DNA of 64,000 bases from Anaerolineaceae bacterium oral taxon 439 (GCA_001717545.1 CP017039.1:2232001-2296000); one strand, 5' to 3'. Shown: positions 29,367-37,210, counted from the first letter of the stretch. Numbers and translations: made by a program. The notes: generated by a model not told the origin, from the letters alone.

Positions 29367-30446
29367 CTACTCCTCAGCCAGATCGTTGATCAGCAGCAAC
29401 CGTTCCGATTGCATAAAAGACGCTTCGCCCATTCGAATCCGGGTCAGATCGCCGACCGGAACCGTTACCGCGTACAGCGTATTTCGCCGCGGGTATGAGG
29501 AGACGTCCAGCGTAATCGGAACCGACGTTTCCATTCCATATTCCGCGTCGAAGACGAAATCCGGATGACCGTCGACCGCGATCGGCTCATGGTTCACAAA
29601 AACCGTCGTCCGGTAGGAAAAGCTCGTCCCGCCCGTCCGCAGCAGCTGAAATTGAACCGTCCCGTTTTCGGCTTCGATATACGCGATCGGGACCTGCGGC
29701 TCTCCGATCGGGCGCAGGTAATTCGTCCACATCCGCAGGCTTTCTTCAGCCCGCTCCTCGAACGTCCCGCCCGGCCGCCATTGATTTTCCGGAATCGGCT
29801 GCGTAACCGCCGGAATCCGGTATGCGGCCGCCAGCGCGTCTTCCGCGCTCTCGCCCCTGGAATCCGCTTCCATAATCAGCCGGGTCGGATTGGAGGTGGC
29901 AAGTTCGCTGAAATGACCGTAGCCGGGATGCTCCTTATCGGGTGGGACGTACAACGGTCCAATAACGACCGCGAAATACAGCCCGACGGTATCCCCCTTT
30001 TTCCCCACAACCGGATCGAACAGGATCGTAATCTCGCGCGTCTCGTTCTTTTTAAGCCGGAAAAAATGGACCGGCGCGTCGATCCCTTCCGCTTCGTCCG
30101 CCGGATCGGCCAACCGGTACGGCTGAACGATTCCGTCCGCGAACAGGATATACGCCGCGTTCGCGTCGCCGTCCGGCGCAACCAGCTCATAAGCCAATTC
30201 CACCGGTTCGCCGACGTACCGGATCCGCGTATCCAGCGGATCGTCGTCGTCCCAGGTCTTCGTTTTCGGATACATCCAGATTTGCGGAATCGTCTGCGCC
30301 AGAATGTCCTCGGCCTGCGCGTCGTTCTCGGCAAACGGATCCGTTTCCGCGAAACAGATCCCAAACGTTCCCAGCAATGCTGCGATCACTATTGTAAATA
30401 CTGTTAGCCCACGCATTAATTGTTCATTTTTCATCGCCATATTCAT
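29367..30446 (-). CDS. Secreted protein of unknown function heading the ABC-2 operon
   Basis: About 359 residues with a signal peptide (LTVFTIVIAALLGTFGICFA) and an acidic, mostly beta mature chain: VYEL-like immunoglobulin-type strands (RYVGEPVELAYELVAPDGDA), a tract naming no catalytic motif, and a final strand pair with YAVTVPVGDLTRI. No family was recognised. Three near ATG codons (30446, 30440, 30434) lack a clear ribosome-binding site, so the start is uncertain. It ends 15 bases before the ATPase, so it is probably cotranscribed and may be an exported substrate or accessory of that transporter. Confidence 0.7.
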   Translation of the reverse strand: MNMAMKNEQLMRGLTVFTIVIAALLGTFGICFAETDPFAENDAQAEDILAQTIPQIWMYPKTKTWDDDDPLDTRIRYVGEPVELAYELVAPDGDANAAYILFADGIVQPYRLADPADEAEGIDAPVHFFRLKKNETREITILFDPVVGKKGDTVGLYFAVVIGPLYVPPDKEHPGYGHFSELATSNPTRLIMEADSRGESAEDALAAAYRIPAVTQPIPENQWRPGGTFEERAEESLRMWTNYLRPIGEPQVPIAYIEAENGTVQFQLLRTGGTSFSYRTTVFVNHEPIAVDGHPDFVFDAEYGMETSVPITLDVSSYPRRNTLYAVTVPVGDLTRIRMGEASFMQSERLLLINDLAEE

Positions 30447-30459
30447 CCATACAAAGTGC

Positions 30460-30499
30460 GATGGACTCGCCTTCACGAAGCTGTGAGGGCAAGTCCATC
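30460..30499 (-). terminator. Long hairpin after the frameshifted secreted-protein gene
   Basis: GATGGACTCGCC (30460-30471) and GGCAAGTCCATC (30488-30499) pair over 12 bases with one G-U type mismatch, and TCAC/GTGA inside the loop extend the stem. It starts 7 bases after the restored stop codon of the broken gene and before the next operon's start. No strong U-run. Confidence 0.6.
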
Positions 30500-30505
30500 A
30501 TATTG

Positions 30506-30929
30506 TTAATTCGGACAAATCAAATTTAACTGAAGTGTAATCGGTATCGTGGCAGCACTTGCATCGTGTGTTGTATAAACCATTGCTGATTCAGCAATAA
30601 ATGCAGCCGAAATAGAGGCAGAACTACCTCCAGGCGCTGATTCAGCTTTTTTTCTCCCCCGAGAAGGCCTTGACCCGTTTTCCGATCCTTAACATCCAAC
30701 TTAGCAGTCAAAATAATACCGCAACAGCCACCGTCCTCGATACGCGTTGTTGAGGAAGCTGACCCAGATTGGGTGGTATTACTGGTAGAAAGGATCCCAT
30801 GTATTTGCTTATGAACAGATGGGATATCCGCATATCCGTCTTTATACCCCCTTTCATCCGCAGCAACCGCATAAAACGAGCTCAGCGACAAGTCCTGATC
30901 AACAATACGGCAATCATTAACTTTCTCAT
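30506..30929 (-). pseudogene. Secreted protein gene broken by two frameshifts
   Basis: ATG 30929 has a strong ribosome-binding site (AAGGAG, 7 bases) and opens a signal peptide (MRKLMIAVLL) that hits a stop after 15 codons. In another frame the sequence continues as SLSSFYAVAADERGYKDGYA and runs through TTRIEDGGCCGIILTAKLD to GLLGGE. There it meets an A7 tract (30647-30653 on the complementary strand); after a second shift it reads KKAESAPGGSSASISAAFIA and ends QLNLICPN at 30506. Joined, this is one secreted protein of about 140 residues. Promoter and terminator are intact, so the damage is recent, a sequencing error in homopolymers, or programmed. No family recognised. Confidence 0.6.
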
Positions 30930-30999
30930 TTTACTCTCCTTCGATAGCGCTTCTCTTCTGATGAACCTCCATGCCATCTATTATGCCATCACTCAACTT

Positions 31000-31029
31000 A
31001 TATTAGTTCAAATTCTTTTTGAGTGTCAA
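31000..31029 (-). promoter_or_regulatory. Promoter of the frameshifted secreted-protein gene
   Basis: On the minus strand a perfect TTGACA (31029-31024), an 18-base spacer and TAATAT (31005-31000) lie about 70 bases before the ATG at 30929. Confidence 0.65.
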
Positions 31030-31206
31030 GGATTAAAGTCATAAAAAAAGCCTGAGCTTTTTCCTGTCCAATTTTTATATATGCGAAAGACGCCCTTGCT
31101 CCCCGCCAGATATGACAAAAAATACGCGCTGGAACCACGATTCTTTCCAGGTGTCAGGGGTTAAAAAAACGCCGGTTCATCGTCATCTCCACGCGATATT
31201 CCCAGC

Positions 31207-31212
31207 TATACT
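31207..31212 (+). promoter_or_regulatory. -10 box of a probably leaderless thpR transcript
   Basis: TATACT ends 7 bases before the ATG at 31220, and the gap (TAACTGC) has no ribosome-binding site. Transcription would begin at or next to the start codon. No convincing -35 hexamer. Confidence 0.5.
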
Positions 31213-31219
31213 TAACTGC

Positions 31220-31801
31220 ATGGAAAAAACCCTCCGCCTCTTTATCGCCGTCCCGCTCCCCGACAGCGTCAAAGCGCAGATTTGCGCCGGGCCGCTTTCA
31301 AGCGCGGCGCTGAACCGGCCCGGAATCCGGCCCGTCCCCGCGAACAACCTGCATCTTACGCTGCGCTTCCTCGGGGACACCGCCGAATCGGAGCTGCCCG
31401 CGATCCGCGAAGCGATCGAGACCGCCGCGGCCGGTCTCCGCCCCTTCCGCGCGGAAATCCAGAGCTGCGGCGTCTTCCCGAACCCGGCGGCGGCGCGCGT
31501 CTTCTGGCTCGGCTTCGATCCGCGAGGCGCGGCGCGGCTCCGCGATGTCGCGAAATCGGTCGCCGGTCAACTCGCCCGGGCCGGGATCGACGGCGACCGG
31601 AAGCCCTTCCGGCCGCACATGACTCTCGCCCGCGTCAACGCCGGAACGCTCAGCGAACGCGAAACCGCCGCGATCGTGACGACGCTGCGCGAGGTTTGCT
31701 TCGACCCTGTCCCGGTCCGCGAAATCTGCTGTTTCAGCTCTGACCTGAGCGGGCACGTTCCCGTTTATAAAAAACGCTTTTCGGCTGCGTTTGAGCGTTA
31801 A
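31220..31801 (+). CDS. thpR: RNA 2',3'-cyclic phosphodiesterase (2'-5' RNA ligase family)
   Basis: Opens 2',3'-cyclic phosphates on RNA ends; historically called LigT. The two catalytic HxTx motifs are present: HLTL in NNLHLTLRFLGD (about residue 43) and HMTL in FRPHMTLARV (about residue 133). 193 residues, the family norm. In-frame sequence extends upstream to 31112, but family alignment (MEKTLRLFIAVPLPDSVK) supports 31220. The ATG has no ribosome-binding site and a -10 box sits 7 bases before it, suggesting a leaderless mRNA. rsfS follows after 45 bases with its own -10 box. Confidence 0.92.
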   Translation: MEKTLRLFIAVPLPDSVKAQICAGPLSSAALNRPGIRPVPANNLHLTLRFLGDTAESELPAIREAIETAAAGLRPFRAEIQSCGVFPNPAAARVFWLGFDPRGAARLRDVAKSVAGQLARAGIDGDRKPFRPHMTLARVNAGTLSERETAAIVTTLREVCFDPVPVREICCFSSDLSGHVPVYKKRFSAAFER

Positions 31802-31808
31802 CACCGGT

Positions 31809-31814
31809 TATAAT
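31809..31814 (+). promoter_or_regulatory. -10 box upstream of rsfS
   Basis: Perfect TATAAT 7 bases after the thpR stop and 32 bases before rsfS. Unlike thpR, rsfS has a leader with a ribosome-binding site (AAGGAT). The -35 region would lie in the 3' end of thpR and is not clear. Confidence 0.4.
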
Positions 31815-31846
31815 TTCAAATATATTTTTTATGTGAAGGATACAGG

Positions 31847-32203
31847 ATGAATCAAGACACCCCCACCGCAGCCATTGCCCGACGCATCGTCGAAATTCTC
31901 GAAGAACATAAAGGCGAAGATATCCTTTTCCTCGACGTCTCCGAACAGGTCGACTTTACCGACTATTTCATCATCGTCAGCGCCACCTCCGACCGCATGA
32001 TCCAGGCGCTCGCCGACGCCGTTCAGGATAAAATCCGCGACGAATTCAAGCTTCACAGCAAGCTTCAGGGCGTCAGCGGCGGCGGATGGACGCTGATCGA
32101 TCTGGGCGATATCGTCGTGCATATCTTTTCGCCGGAACGGCGCGAGTTCTACGATCTCGAATCGCTTTGGAAGGAAGCGAAAACGCTCCTGCGAATTCAG
32201 TAA
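31847..32203 (+). CDS. rsfS: Ribosome silencing factor (Iojap/RsfS)
   Basis: Binds ribosomal protein L14 and prevents subunit joining under nutrient limitation. 118 residues covering a complete RsfS domain, with the conserved block VDFTDYFIIVSATSDRMIQA and the C-terminal WTLIDLGDIVVHIFSPERRE (tryptophan, aspartate and the VHxF motif intact), ending in the usual YDLESLW helix. Ribosome-binding site AAGGAT. Usually found near nadD/obg; those are not in this window. Confidence 0.95.
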   Translation: MNQDTPTAAIARRIVEILEEHKGEDILFLDVSEQVDFTDYFIIVSATSDRMIQALADAVQDKIRDEFKLHSKLQGVSGGGWTLIDLGDIVVHIFSPERREFYDLESLWKEAKTLLRIQ

Positions 32204-32228
32204 GCCGGACGATTTTTTCGCGGTTTCA

Positions 32229-32264
32229 AACTAAACGAATCGCTTTGTTCAGCATTGTTTAGTT
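32229..32264. repeat. AACTAAAC...GTTTAGTT inverted repeat, copy A
   Basis: AACTAAAC (32229-32236) and GTTTAGTT (32257-32264) are exact reverse complements 20 bases apart, upstream of the Rrf2-type regulator. A second copy with longer arms lies on the other side of that gene at 33077-33115. As RNA it could act as a weak terminator for rsfS; as DNA it could be an operator. Confidence 0.5.
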
Positions 32265-32487
32265 CTGAAATTGTCGGACAAATTCCAAGGAGATCGCTGA
32301 ATCTTTCAAATTCCGTTTCAAAATTACTCCGTACAATTCGTCCGTCTTAATCAAACCTTAATTCAACACAACGGTTTTATATTGCTATTTTTTTTATTTT
32401 ACTGTAAAATTGGAAAGTAACATATTGGAGATTGGGCCAACCACCAAATCCCCCGGGCTCAATCAGAAAGAATCGGAGAAATTGTCT

Positions 32488-32901
32488 ATGTTAAAGGTAA
32501 GCAGAAAGTTGAATTATGGTTTGCAGTTAATGGTTGCGCTGGCGTTCAATAAGGACAATCAATCGATTGCCACGTCGAAGTACGCGGAACAGCTCGAAAT
32601 TCCGCTCCCGTTCCTGCATCAGATCGCGCACGCTTTGCAGTTGAACGGCCTGATCAAGGCGACGCCAGGACCCAAAGGCGGGTTGCGCCTCGGAAATAAG
32701 GGATTGGAAACTTCCCTGTTCGATATTATCCATGCCCTCGAGGGTCGGTTCTCCGTCCCCGTCGTCGAAGGCGATTCAACGATTGCCGAAAACGAAATCG
32801 CGCTGGGCGTCTGGAAGGAAGTCGGTTCGCGAATGAACGAAATCATGAAAGATTATACGTTAGCCGAACTGATCAATAATCCTGAAGGTTCCGAAAAGTA
32901 A
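32488..32901 (+). CDS. Rrf2 family transcriptional regulator lacking the cluster cysteines
   Basis: 137-residue winged-helix regulator. The Rrf2 pattern is clear: LKVSRKLNYGLQLMVALAF at the start, the recognition helix region QLEIPLPFLHQIAHALQLNG, then the wing ATPGPKGGLRLG and SLFDIIHALEG. IscR/NsrR-type members bind an Fe-S cluster through three cysteines near residues 90-105; this protein has no cysteine at all, so it cannot be a cluster sensor of that kind. The start is set at ATG 32488 (CGGAG, 9 bases upstream) rather than an upstream in-frame start at 32410. It is monocistronic and flanked by matching palindromes that may be its own sites. Confidence 0.87.
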   Translation: MLKVSRKLNYGLQLMVALAFNKDNQSIATSKYAEQLEIPLPFLHQIAHALQLNGLIKATPGPKGGLRLGNKGLETSLFDIIHALEGRFSVPVVEGDSTIAENEIALGVWKEVGSRMNEIMKDYTLAELINNPEGSEK

Positions 32902-32940
32902 ATTCGTTCTTTTGAAGCGAATTTCAGGTTTTTTTCCAGA

Positions 32941-32978
32941 AAAAAGATCCGGCGAATTTTGCAAACCGGATCTTTTTT
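32941..32978 (+). terminator. Terminator of the Rrf2-type gene
   Basis: AAAAGATCCGG (32942-32952) and CCGGATCTTTT (32966-32976) pair perfectly around a 13-base loop and end in a T-run, about 40 bases after the stop. Confidence 0.9.
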
Positions 32979-33076
32979 GTACGTTCAATTCTGAAAGCGC
33001 CGTCTTTACATCCTGAAACCGCTGAAGAAGAATCCGCGTCGGTTCCGGAATGAATCGCGGCCTTCCGCCCTGTCCG

Positions 33077-33115
33077 AACTAAACAAAGCGGATTCAACAC
33101 CTGATTTGTTTAGTT
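33077..33115. repeat. AACTAAACAAA...TTTGTTTAGTT inverted repeat, copy B
   Basis: AACTAAACAAA (33077-33087) and TTTGTTTAGTT (33105-33115) are perfect 11-base inverted arms with a 17-base centre, two bases beyond the stop of the minus-strand lipoprotein gene. It can serve as that gene's terminator, but the outer arms repeat those at 32229-32264, so a shared binding site is possible. Confidence 0.55.
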
Positions 33116-33116
33116 T

Positions 33117-34184
33117 CTACGGCGCGGGCGGCGTCGCTGCCTGCTGTGCGTCGAACGCTTCTTTTGTCTGCGTATACTCGATCGGATCGCGCGTCGGCGA
33201 CGGGAGCGACCAGGTCATCGTGTCTTCGGAAACGCTCCCCTCCTGCCAGGGGAGAAGCTGGAAAAAGTCGCCGTAAGAAACGCCCTTATTAATCTCGTAC
33301 CGCCCCAGCATGAACAGGATATTCTTCGTCTGGTGAATCGTCTGCTGCTTCGTGAACGCGATTTTATACAACGCGCTGCTCACGCGGGAAACCATCTCCC
33401 CGTTCGCGTCCATAATCCCGCCGGAATAAGCGAACGCCTCGATCGGCAGCCCGAACATCTCTTCCAAATCCACCTTGGACATCCCGATTTCACGGCCGTA
33501 ATGCGCCGGATCCGGAGAACCGTCGTAGCCGCAGGAACCGATTTCCCATCCCGCCGCCATCATCTCGCGCACCTCGTCCGCCGAGATACTGTTCTTCTGG
33601 TCGACCTGCTGCGAATAGAGGAAAAGATTCCCAACCATGCCGTACTTCTGCAAAATCGGATAAGCGTTAACGTATTGGCCGCGCTTCGAAGAATCGAACG
33701 TGAACATCACCGGACGCGGCGGAAGTTCCCCGCCTTCATATAATATCCGGATCAGCTGCGAAAGCGTGATACTCGTATACCCCAGTTCGTAAAGCGTCCG
33801 GACCTGCTGTTCAAATTCAAGCGTCGTCACGTTATACGGACTTTCCCATTGATAATACGGATCCTCGTCCGCGTTATTGGCGATATCATGATAATAAAGG
33901 ACGAAGACGTCCGCCTCTCCGGCGGGATACATGATCCACGTCGGCGTTGGAACCAACGTCGCCGTTCCCGTCGCTGTAGGCGTCGGCGTGACGGTCGGAG
34001 TCGGGGTCTCGGTAAACGTCGGCGTCGGGGGCGTCAGCGACGCCAGGCGATTCTGTTCCGCGGTAAACGTCTCGGCCTCAACGGTATATAAAAAACCTTT
34101 CGGCGTGTTCTGATCCGGAATATTGCATGCCGCAAGGAGCAGGACCGCCAGACCGGCAAAGATACGCTCGATGAATTTCCTCAT
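33117..34184 (-). CDS. Lipoprotein with a degenerate polysaccharide deacetylase (NodB) domain
   Basis: 355 residues. The signal peptide ends in the lipobox LLAAC (cysteine at residue 20), so it is a lipid-anchored surface protein. A threonine/proline linker with repeated PTPT units covers residues ~50-85. The NodB-like domain follows: VFVLYYHDIAN, VMFTFDSSKRGQYVNAYPIL and MMAAGWEIGSCGYDG. In active enzymes these read TFDDG and H-x3-H; here the second aspartate is serine and the metal histidines are absent, so deacetylase activity is doubtful and a carbohydrate-binding role is possible. GGAGG lies 3 bases before ATG. Confidence 0.85.
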   Translation of the reverse strand: MRKFIERIFAGLAVLLLAACNIPDQNTPKGFLYTVEAETFTAEQNRLASLTPPTPTFTETPTPTVTPTPTATGTATLVPTPTWIMYPAGEADVFVLYYHDIANNADEDPYYQWESPYNVTTLEFEQQVRTLYELGYTSITLSQLIRILYEGGELPPRPVMFTFDSSKRGQYVNAYPILQKYGMVGNLFLYSQQVDQKNSISADEVREMMAAGWEIGSCGYDGSPDPAHYGREIGMSKVDLEEMFGLPIEAFAYSGGIMDANGEMVSRVSSALYKIAFTKQQTIHQTKNILFMLGRYEINKGVSYGDFFQLLPWQEGSVSEDTMTWSLPSPTRDPIEYTQTKEAFDAQQAATPPAP

Positions 34185-34243
34185 ATGCCTCCAAATAATC
34201 CTATTTTATCATGACCGCTTCGCAGCGCGCCACGATAAAACGT

Positions 34244-35176
34244 CTACGCGAAAATCCATCCCGTAATCGTTTCAACGTACAGGATAAACAACAGCGCGCC
34301 CATCCCAAGCCCGCCGATCAGTTTACGATGGTAGCGTTCGCCGCGCCTGACCCGCTCGACCAGGAGAATCCCCGCCGTAAACAGCGGCAACCCGAAAATC
34401 ATCGGAGAAACCAGCCGCCAGGGAACGCCGGATAAATTCAACGCAACGATCGACACGTATCCCAACGCCGCCGTCAGCGCGTATCCGCGAAAGAACCCGC
34501 GCCGAATCATCGTCGGAAACAACCCCGGCTGAAACGTCGTCCCGAGATCAGCATCCGCCATCGCTTTTAAAAAGCGATAACCGAAATAGAAAAAAAGATT
34601 CGGCACCAGGAAAGCTAAAATCGAAAGCCGGGCCTGAGCCACGTCCTGAAGCGCGACGGTCAGCAGCGCCGGCAGCGCGAAAATTTCCAATCCTTCGAAA
34701 AGCTCCGCCGTCCAATCCCGTGACACGCTCGCGATCCGGTTCAAATCGACAACCGCAAAAAGAACCGTCAGCCCAAGCCAAAGCAGGAGCGGCCCGCGGT
34801 CAACCGCGGCGATAAAGAGCGGGAAAAAACCCGATAGCCCCGCGCAGCAGAAAACCAGCGCCAGAACCGACGCGTTCGTCAGCAACGTCTCAGCCGTATC
34901 CTCCCGGACCGCCCCGACCGCCGTCGTCAGCCGCCGGACCGTCCGGCGCGAAGCGAAATTTCCGCCTCGGATCAGCGCCGCCGTCCTGAAAATCAGCGCT
35001 GCGCCCGAGAAACCGACCGATGCCAGCGCAATCCCAATCAGTTCGATCCAACCAAACGTCGCGCCCCAGAAGAAAAGAACGCCGAGCGTCGCCGCCAGTC
35101 CCAGCAGGATCAGCAGGATTTCCCAAAACGGAACCAGCGCTACCGCCGCCGCAGGATTAAATTCGCGCAATTTCAT
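34244..35176 (-). CDS. Multi-span membrane protein of unknown function
   Basis: 310 residues with about eight to nine hydrophobic segments, for example ILLILLGLAATLGVLFFWGA, VLALVFCCAGLSGFFPLFIA, and a last span GLGMGALLFILYVETITGWI. No catalytic motif was recognised; the aspartate motifs of UbiA prenyltransferases and ABC signatures are absent. The start is set at ATG 35176, which overlaps the stop of the SDR gene as ATGA, so the two are translated together. The frame is open further upstream, but that sequence lies over the SDR gene and is not protein-like. Paired function with the SDR is inferred only from this coupling. Confidence 0.7.
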   Translation of the reverse strand: MKLREFNPAAAVALVPFWEILLILLGLAATLGVLFFWGATFGWIELIGIALASVGFSGAALIFRTAALIRGGNFASRRTVRRLTTAVGAVREDTAETLLTNASVLALVFCCAGLSGFFPLFIAAVDRGPLLLWLGLTVLFAVVDLNRIASVSRDWTAELFEGLEIFALPALLTVALQDVAQARLSILAFLVPNLFFYFGYRFLKAMADADLGTTFQPGLFPTMIRRGFFRGYALTAALGYVSIVALNLSGVPWRLVSPMIFGLPLFTAGILLVERVRRGERYHRKLIGGLGMGALLFILYVETITGWIFA

Positions 35177-35919
35177 TCCCCATTCGCCTTTCCTGCCGCC
35201 GGTTCGTCCGCTCCACGCCGGAACCGGTAGCCGCCGTCGACGATCAGCTCCGTCCCGGTCACGTATGCCGCGCCGATCAGGTACCGGACCGCCTGAAGAA
35301 GGTCGTCGATCTCTCCCGGACGTTCGAGAAGCGTCCGCCGCGACAGCGCGCTCCAACGGTCGCCGTCAGCGCTATCCTTCAGGATCAGGCCCGGAGAAAT
35401 CGCGTTGACGCGAACACGCGGCGCGAACGTCTTCGCCATCAAGCGCGTCAATCCCAAAATCGCCTGCTTCGTCAGGACATACCCGCCGAACGATGTCCAG
35501 TCCTGACGCGCCCCGGAATCGGAAAACAGGATGATCCACCCGCCGTGCGCGTCCTCGGAAATCACGGCGCCCGCCGTTCGGGCCGTCAGCCACGCGCCGC
35601 GCAAATTAACCGAAAACAGCTCGTCCCAATCCGCCGTCGTCAGCGTATCCAGCCTGGACGGGAAGAAAACCGCGGCGCAATGGATCAATCCAATCAGACG
35701 GCCTGAAGCGCGGATCCGCGTGAACATGCGCTCGATCCCGGCCCCGTCGCGTAAATCGGCGCAAACGGCTTCAGCCGCGCCGCCCCGCCGGCGAATCTCG
35801 TCGCAGGTCCGTTCCGCGCCCTCCGCGTTCGAATAATAATGAACCCAGATTCGCAATCCCGGACGCGCCAGACCGAGCGCAAGCGCGGCGCCGATCCGCG
35901 ATCCCGCGCCGGTTATCAA
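35173..35919 (-). CDS. Short-chain dehydrogenase/reductase, possibly pteridine-reductase-like
   Basis: SDR of about 250 residues. The TGAGSRIGAALA nucleotide loop, the active serine in LFSDSGARQ and YVLTK (Y-x3-K) are in order, with HYYSNAEGAE after the first strand and DGGYRFRR near the end. The SD-S arrangement and HYYSN resemble pteridine/dihydromonapterin reductases more than fatty-acid reductases; this is a guess. No ATG or GTG precedes the nucleotide loop in frame: the first usable start is TTG 35919, directly before ITGAG, with no ribosome-binding site. The N-terminus may therefore be slightly damaged or start at a rare codon. Confidence 0.75.
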   Translation of the reverse strand: MITGAGSRIGAALALGLARPGLRIWVHYYSNAEGAERTCDEIRRRGGAAEAVCADLRDGAGIERMFTRIRASGRLIGLIHCAAVFFPSRLDTLTTADWDELFSVNLRGAWLTARTAGAVISEDAHGGWIILFSDSGARQDWTSFGGYVLTKQAILGLTRLMAKTFAPRVRVNAISPGLILKDSADGDRWSALSRRTLLERPGEIDDLLQAVRYLIGAAYVTGTELIVDGGYRFRRGADEPAAGKANGE

Positions 35920-35986
35920 CAGGTTTTCATTCGCCGCATGTTCGTTGATAGGACGATAACTCCGCTTCGCGCTGCCTCAGCCCGGT

Positions 35987-37156
35987 CTATAACGACGCCC
36001 GCAGCATCGCCGCCAGATCGTCGCGGCCGATCGGATATCGATCGCGGACCAGCGCGCCGCCGCCGATTATCAGCGTACTTTCAATCAGCCCCGGAATATC
36101 CGCCTCGTTGAAGCCATGATCCGACAGGCGCAGCCGATCCACGCCGCAGGCAATCTTCAACTCCTCCAACGCGTCAAGGAACCGGGCCGCGTTCCGTTCA
36201 TCGCTCTCGCCCGGGACCGCGACGCCGATCGCGTCCGCGATCAGCGCGTAACGCTCCGGAATCCGACGCGCCCCGAACGCATGAAACGCCCGCGAAATCA
36301 GGATCAGCCCTTCGCCATGCGGAAGGGAAGGAACTTTACCGGAAAGACTGTGCTCGATCGTATGCGCCCCGGTGCAGCTCGAAATACAGATGACCATCCC
36401 GGCCAGCATCGACGCGAAAGAAACGGCGGTCCGCGCTTCTAAGTTCCGTCCGTCCTGAACCGCCGCGGGAAGGTACGAAAAGATATTGCGGATCCCTTCG
36501 ATCGCCCAGACGTCGGACACCGGCGTCGACCGGACCGAAAGATATCCTTCTAAACTATGGAATAACGCGTCGAAACCCTGAAACGCGGTATACGACGGAA
36601 CGATCCCGAGCGTCAGTTCCGGATCGACGATCGACTTGACCGGGAATTCGCAAACCATGCCAACCTTTTCGCCGCTCTCCGTCTTTGTCAGGACCCCGAC
36701 CGGATTACCCTCCGTCCCGGTCCCCGCCGTCGTCGGAATCGCAACGAGCGGAAGCCCCCTGACCGGGAAAGCCTTCCTTCCGCCGCTGCCGACCTGAACG
36801 TAGTCCCAGATATCGCCGGGATTCGTCGTCATCATCGCAATCGCTTTCGCGGCGTCGATCGCCGAACCGCCGCCCAGCCCGATCACGAAATCGCAGCGCT
36901 CCGCTTTGGCGATTTCCGCCCCCGACATGACCGTTTCCCTGACCGGGTTCGGGGTCACGCGATCGAAAAGAACCGTCCGGATCGATCGGCCGGCTAAAAT
37001 CGTCAGCACGCGGTCGAGGATCCCATGCTTCCGGATCGAATTCCCGCCGGTAACGACGAGCGCTTTTTCGCCCGGAAGCGGTTCGGTCTTCAGCTTCTCC
37101 AGCGCGCCGATCCCATAAAATAATTCCGTCGGAATTGAAAATCGATAAGTCTGCAT
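35987..37156 (-). CDS. Iron-containing alcohol dehydrogenase
   Basis: NAD(P)-dependent group III alcohol dehydrogenase, 389 residues. The GGGSAIDAAKAIAMM coenzyme motif and the metal-ligand region are intact: DPELTLGIVPSYTAFQGFDA (aspartate), FHSLEGYLS (histidine), EHSLSGKVPSLPHGEGL (two histidines). Start ATG 37156 follows a near-perfect AAGGAGG by 5 bases; an upstream in-frame start is not needed. It lies 54 bases behind gltX on the same strand. Relatives reduce aldehydes such as butyraldehyde or lactaldehyde; the substrate here is unknown. Confidence 0.92.
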   Translation of the reverse strand: MQTYRFSIPTELFYGIGALEKLKTEPLPGEKALVVTGGNSIRKHGILDRVLTILAGRSIRTVLFDRVTPNPVRETVMSGAEIAKAERCDFVIGLGGGSAIDAAKAIAMMTTNPGDIWDYVQVGSGGRKAFPVRGLPLVAIPTTAGTGTEGNPVGVLTKTESGEKVGMVCEFPVKSIVDPELTLGIVPSYTAFQGFDALFHSLEGYLSVRSTPVSDVWAIEGIRNIFSYLPAAVQDGRNLEARTAVSFASMLAGMVICISSCTGAHTIEHSLSGKVPSLPHGEGLILISRAFHAFGARRIPERYALIADAIGVAVPGESDERNAARFLDALEELKIACGVDRLRLSDHGFNEADIPGLIESTLIIGGGALVRDRYPIGRDDLAAMLRASL

Positions 37157-37210
37157 GACATCCTCCTTTGTCGTCATCGTCAAAACATAGGGCAAAGCCC
37201 AATCTTCAGT

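Noticed and set aside
33950-34050. Short tandem repeats resembling a CRISPR or minisatellite
   Set aside because: They encode the PT-rich linker of the lipoprotein (repeated PTPT codons), so they are protein-level low complexity.
37190-37200. GGGC-AAA-GCCC mini-hairpin after gltX
   Set aside because: Four to five base pairs with a 3-base loop and no U-run is too weak to call a terminator.
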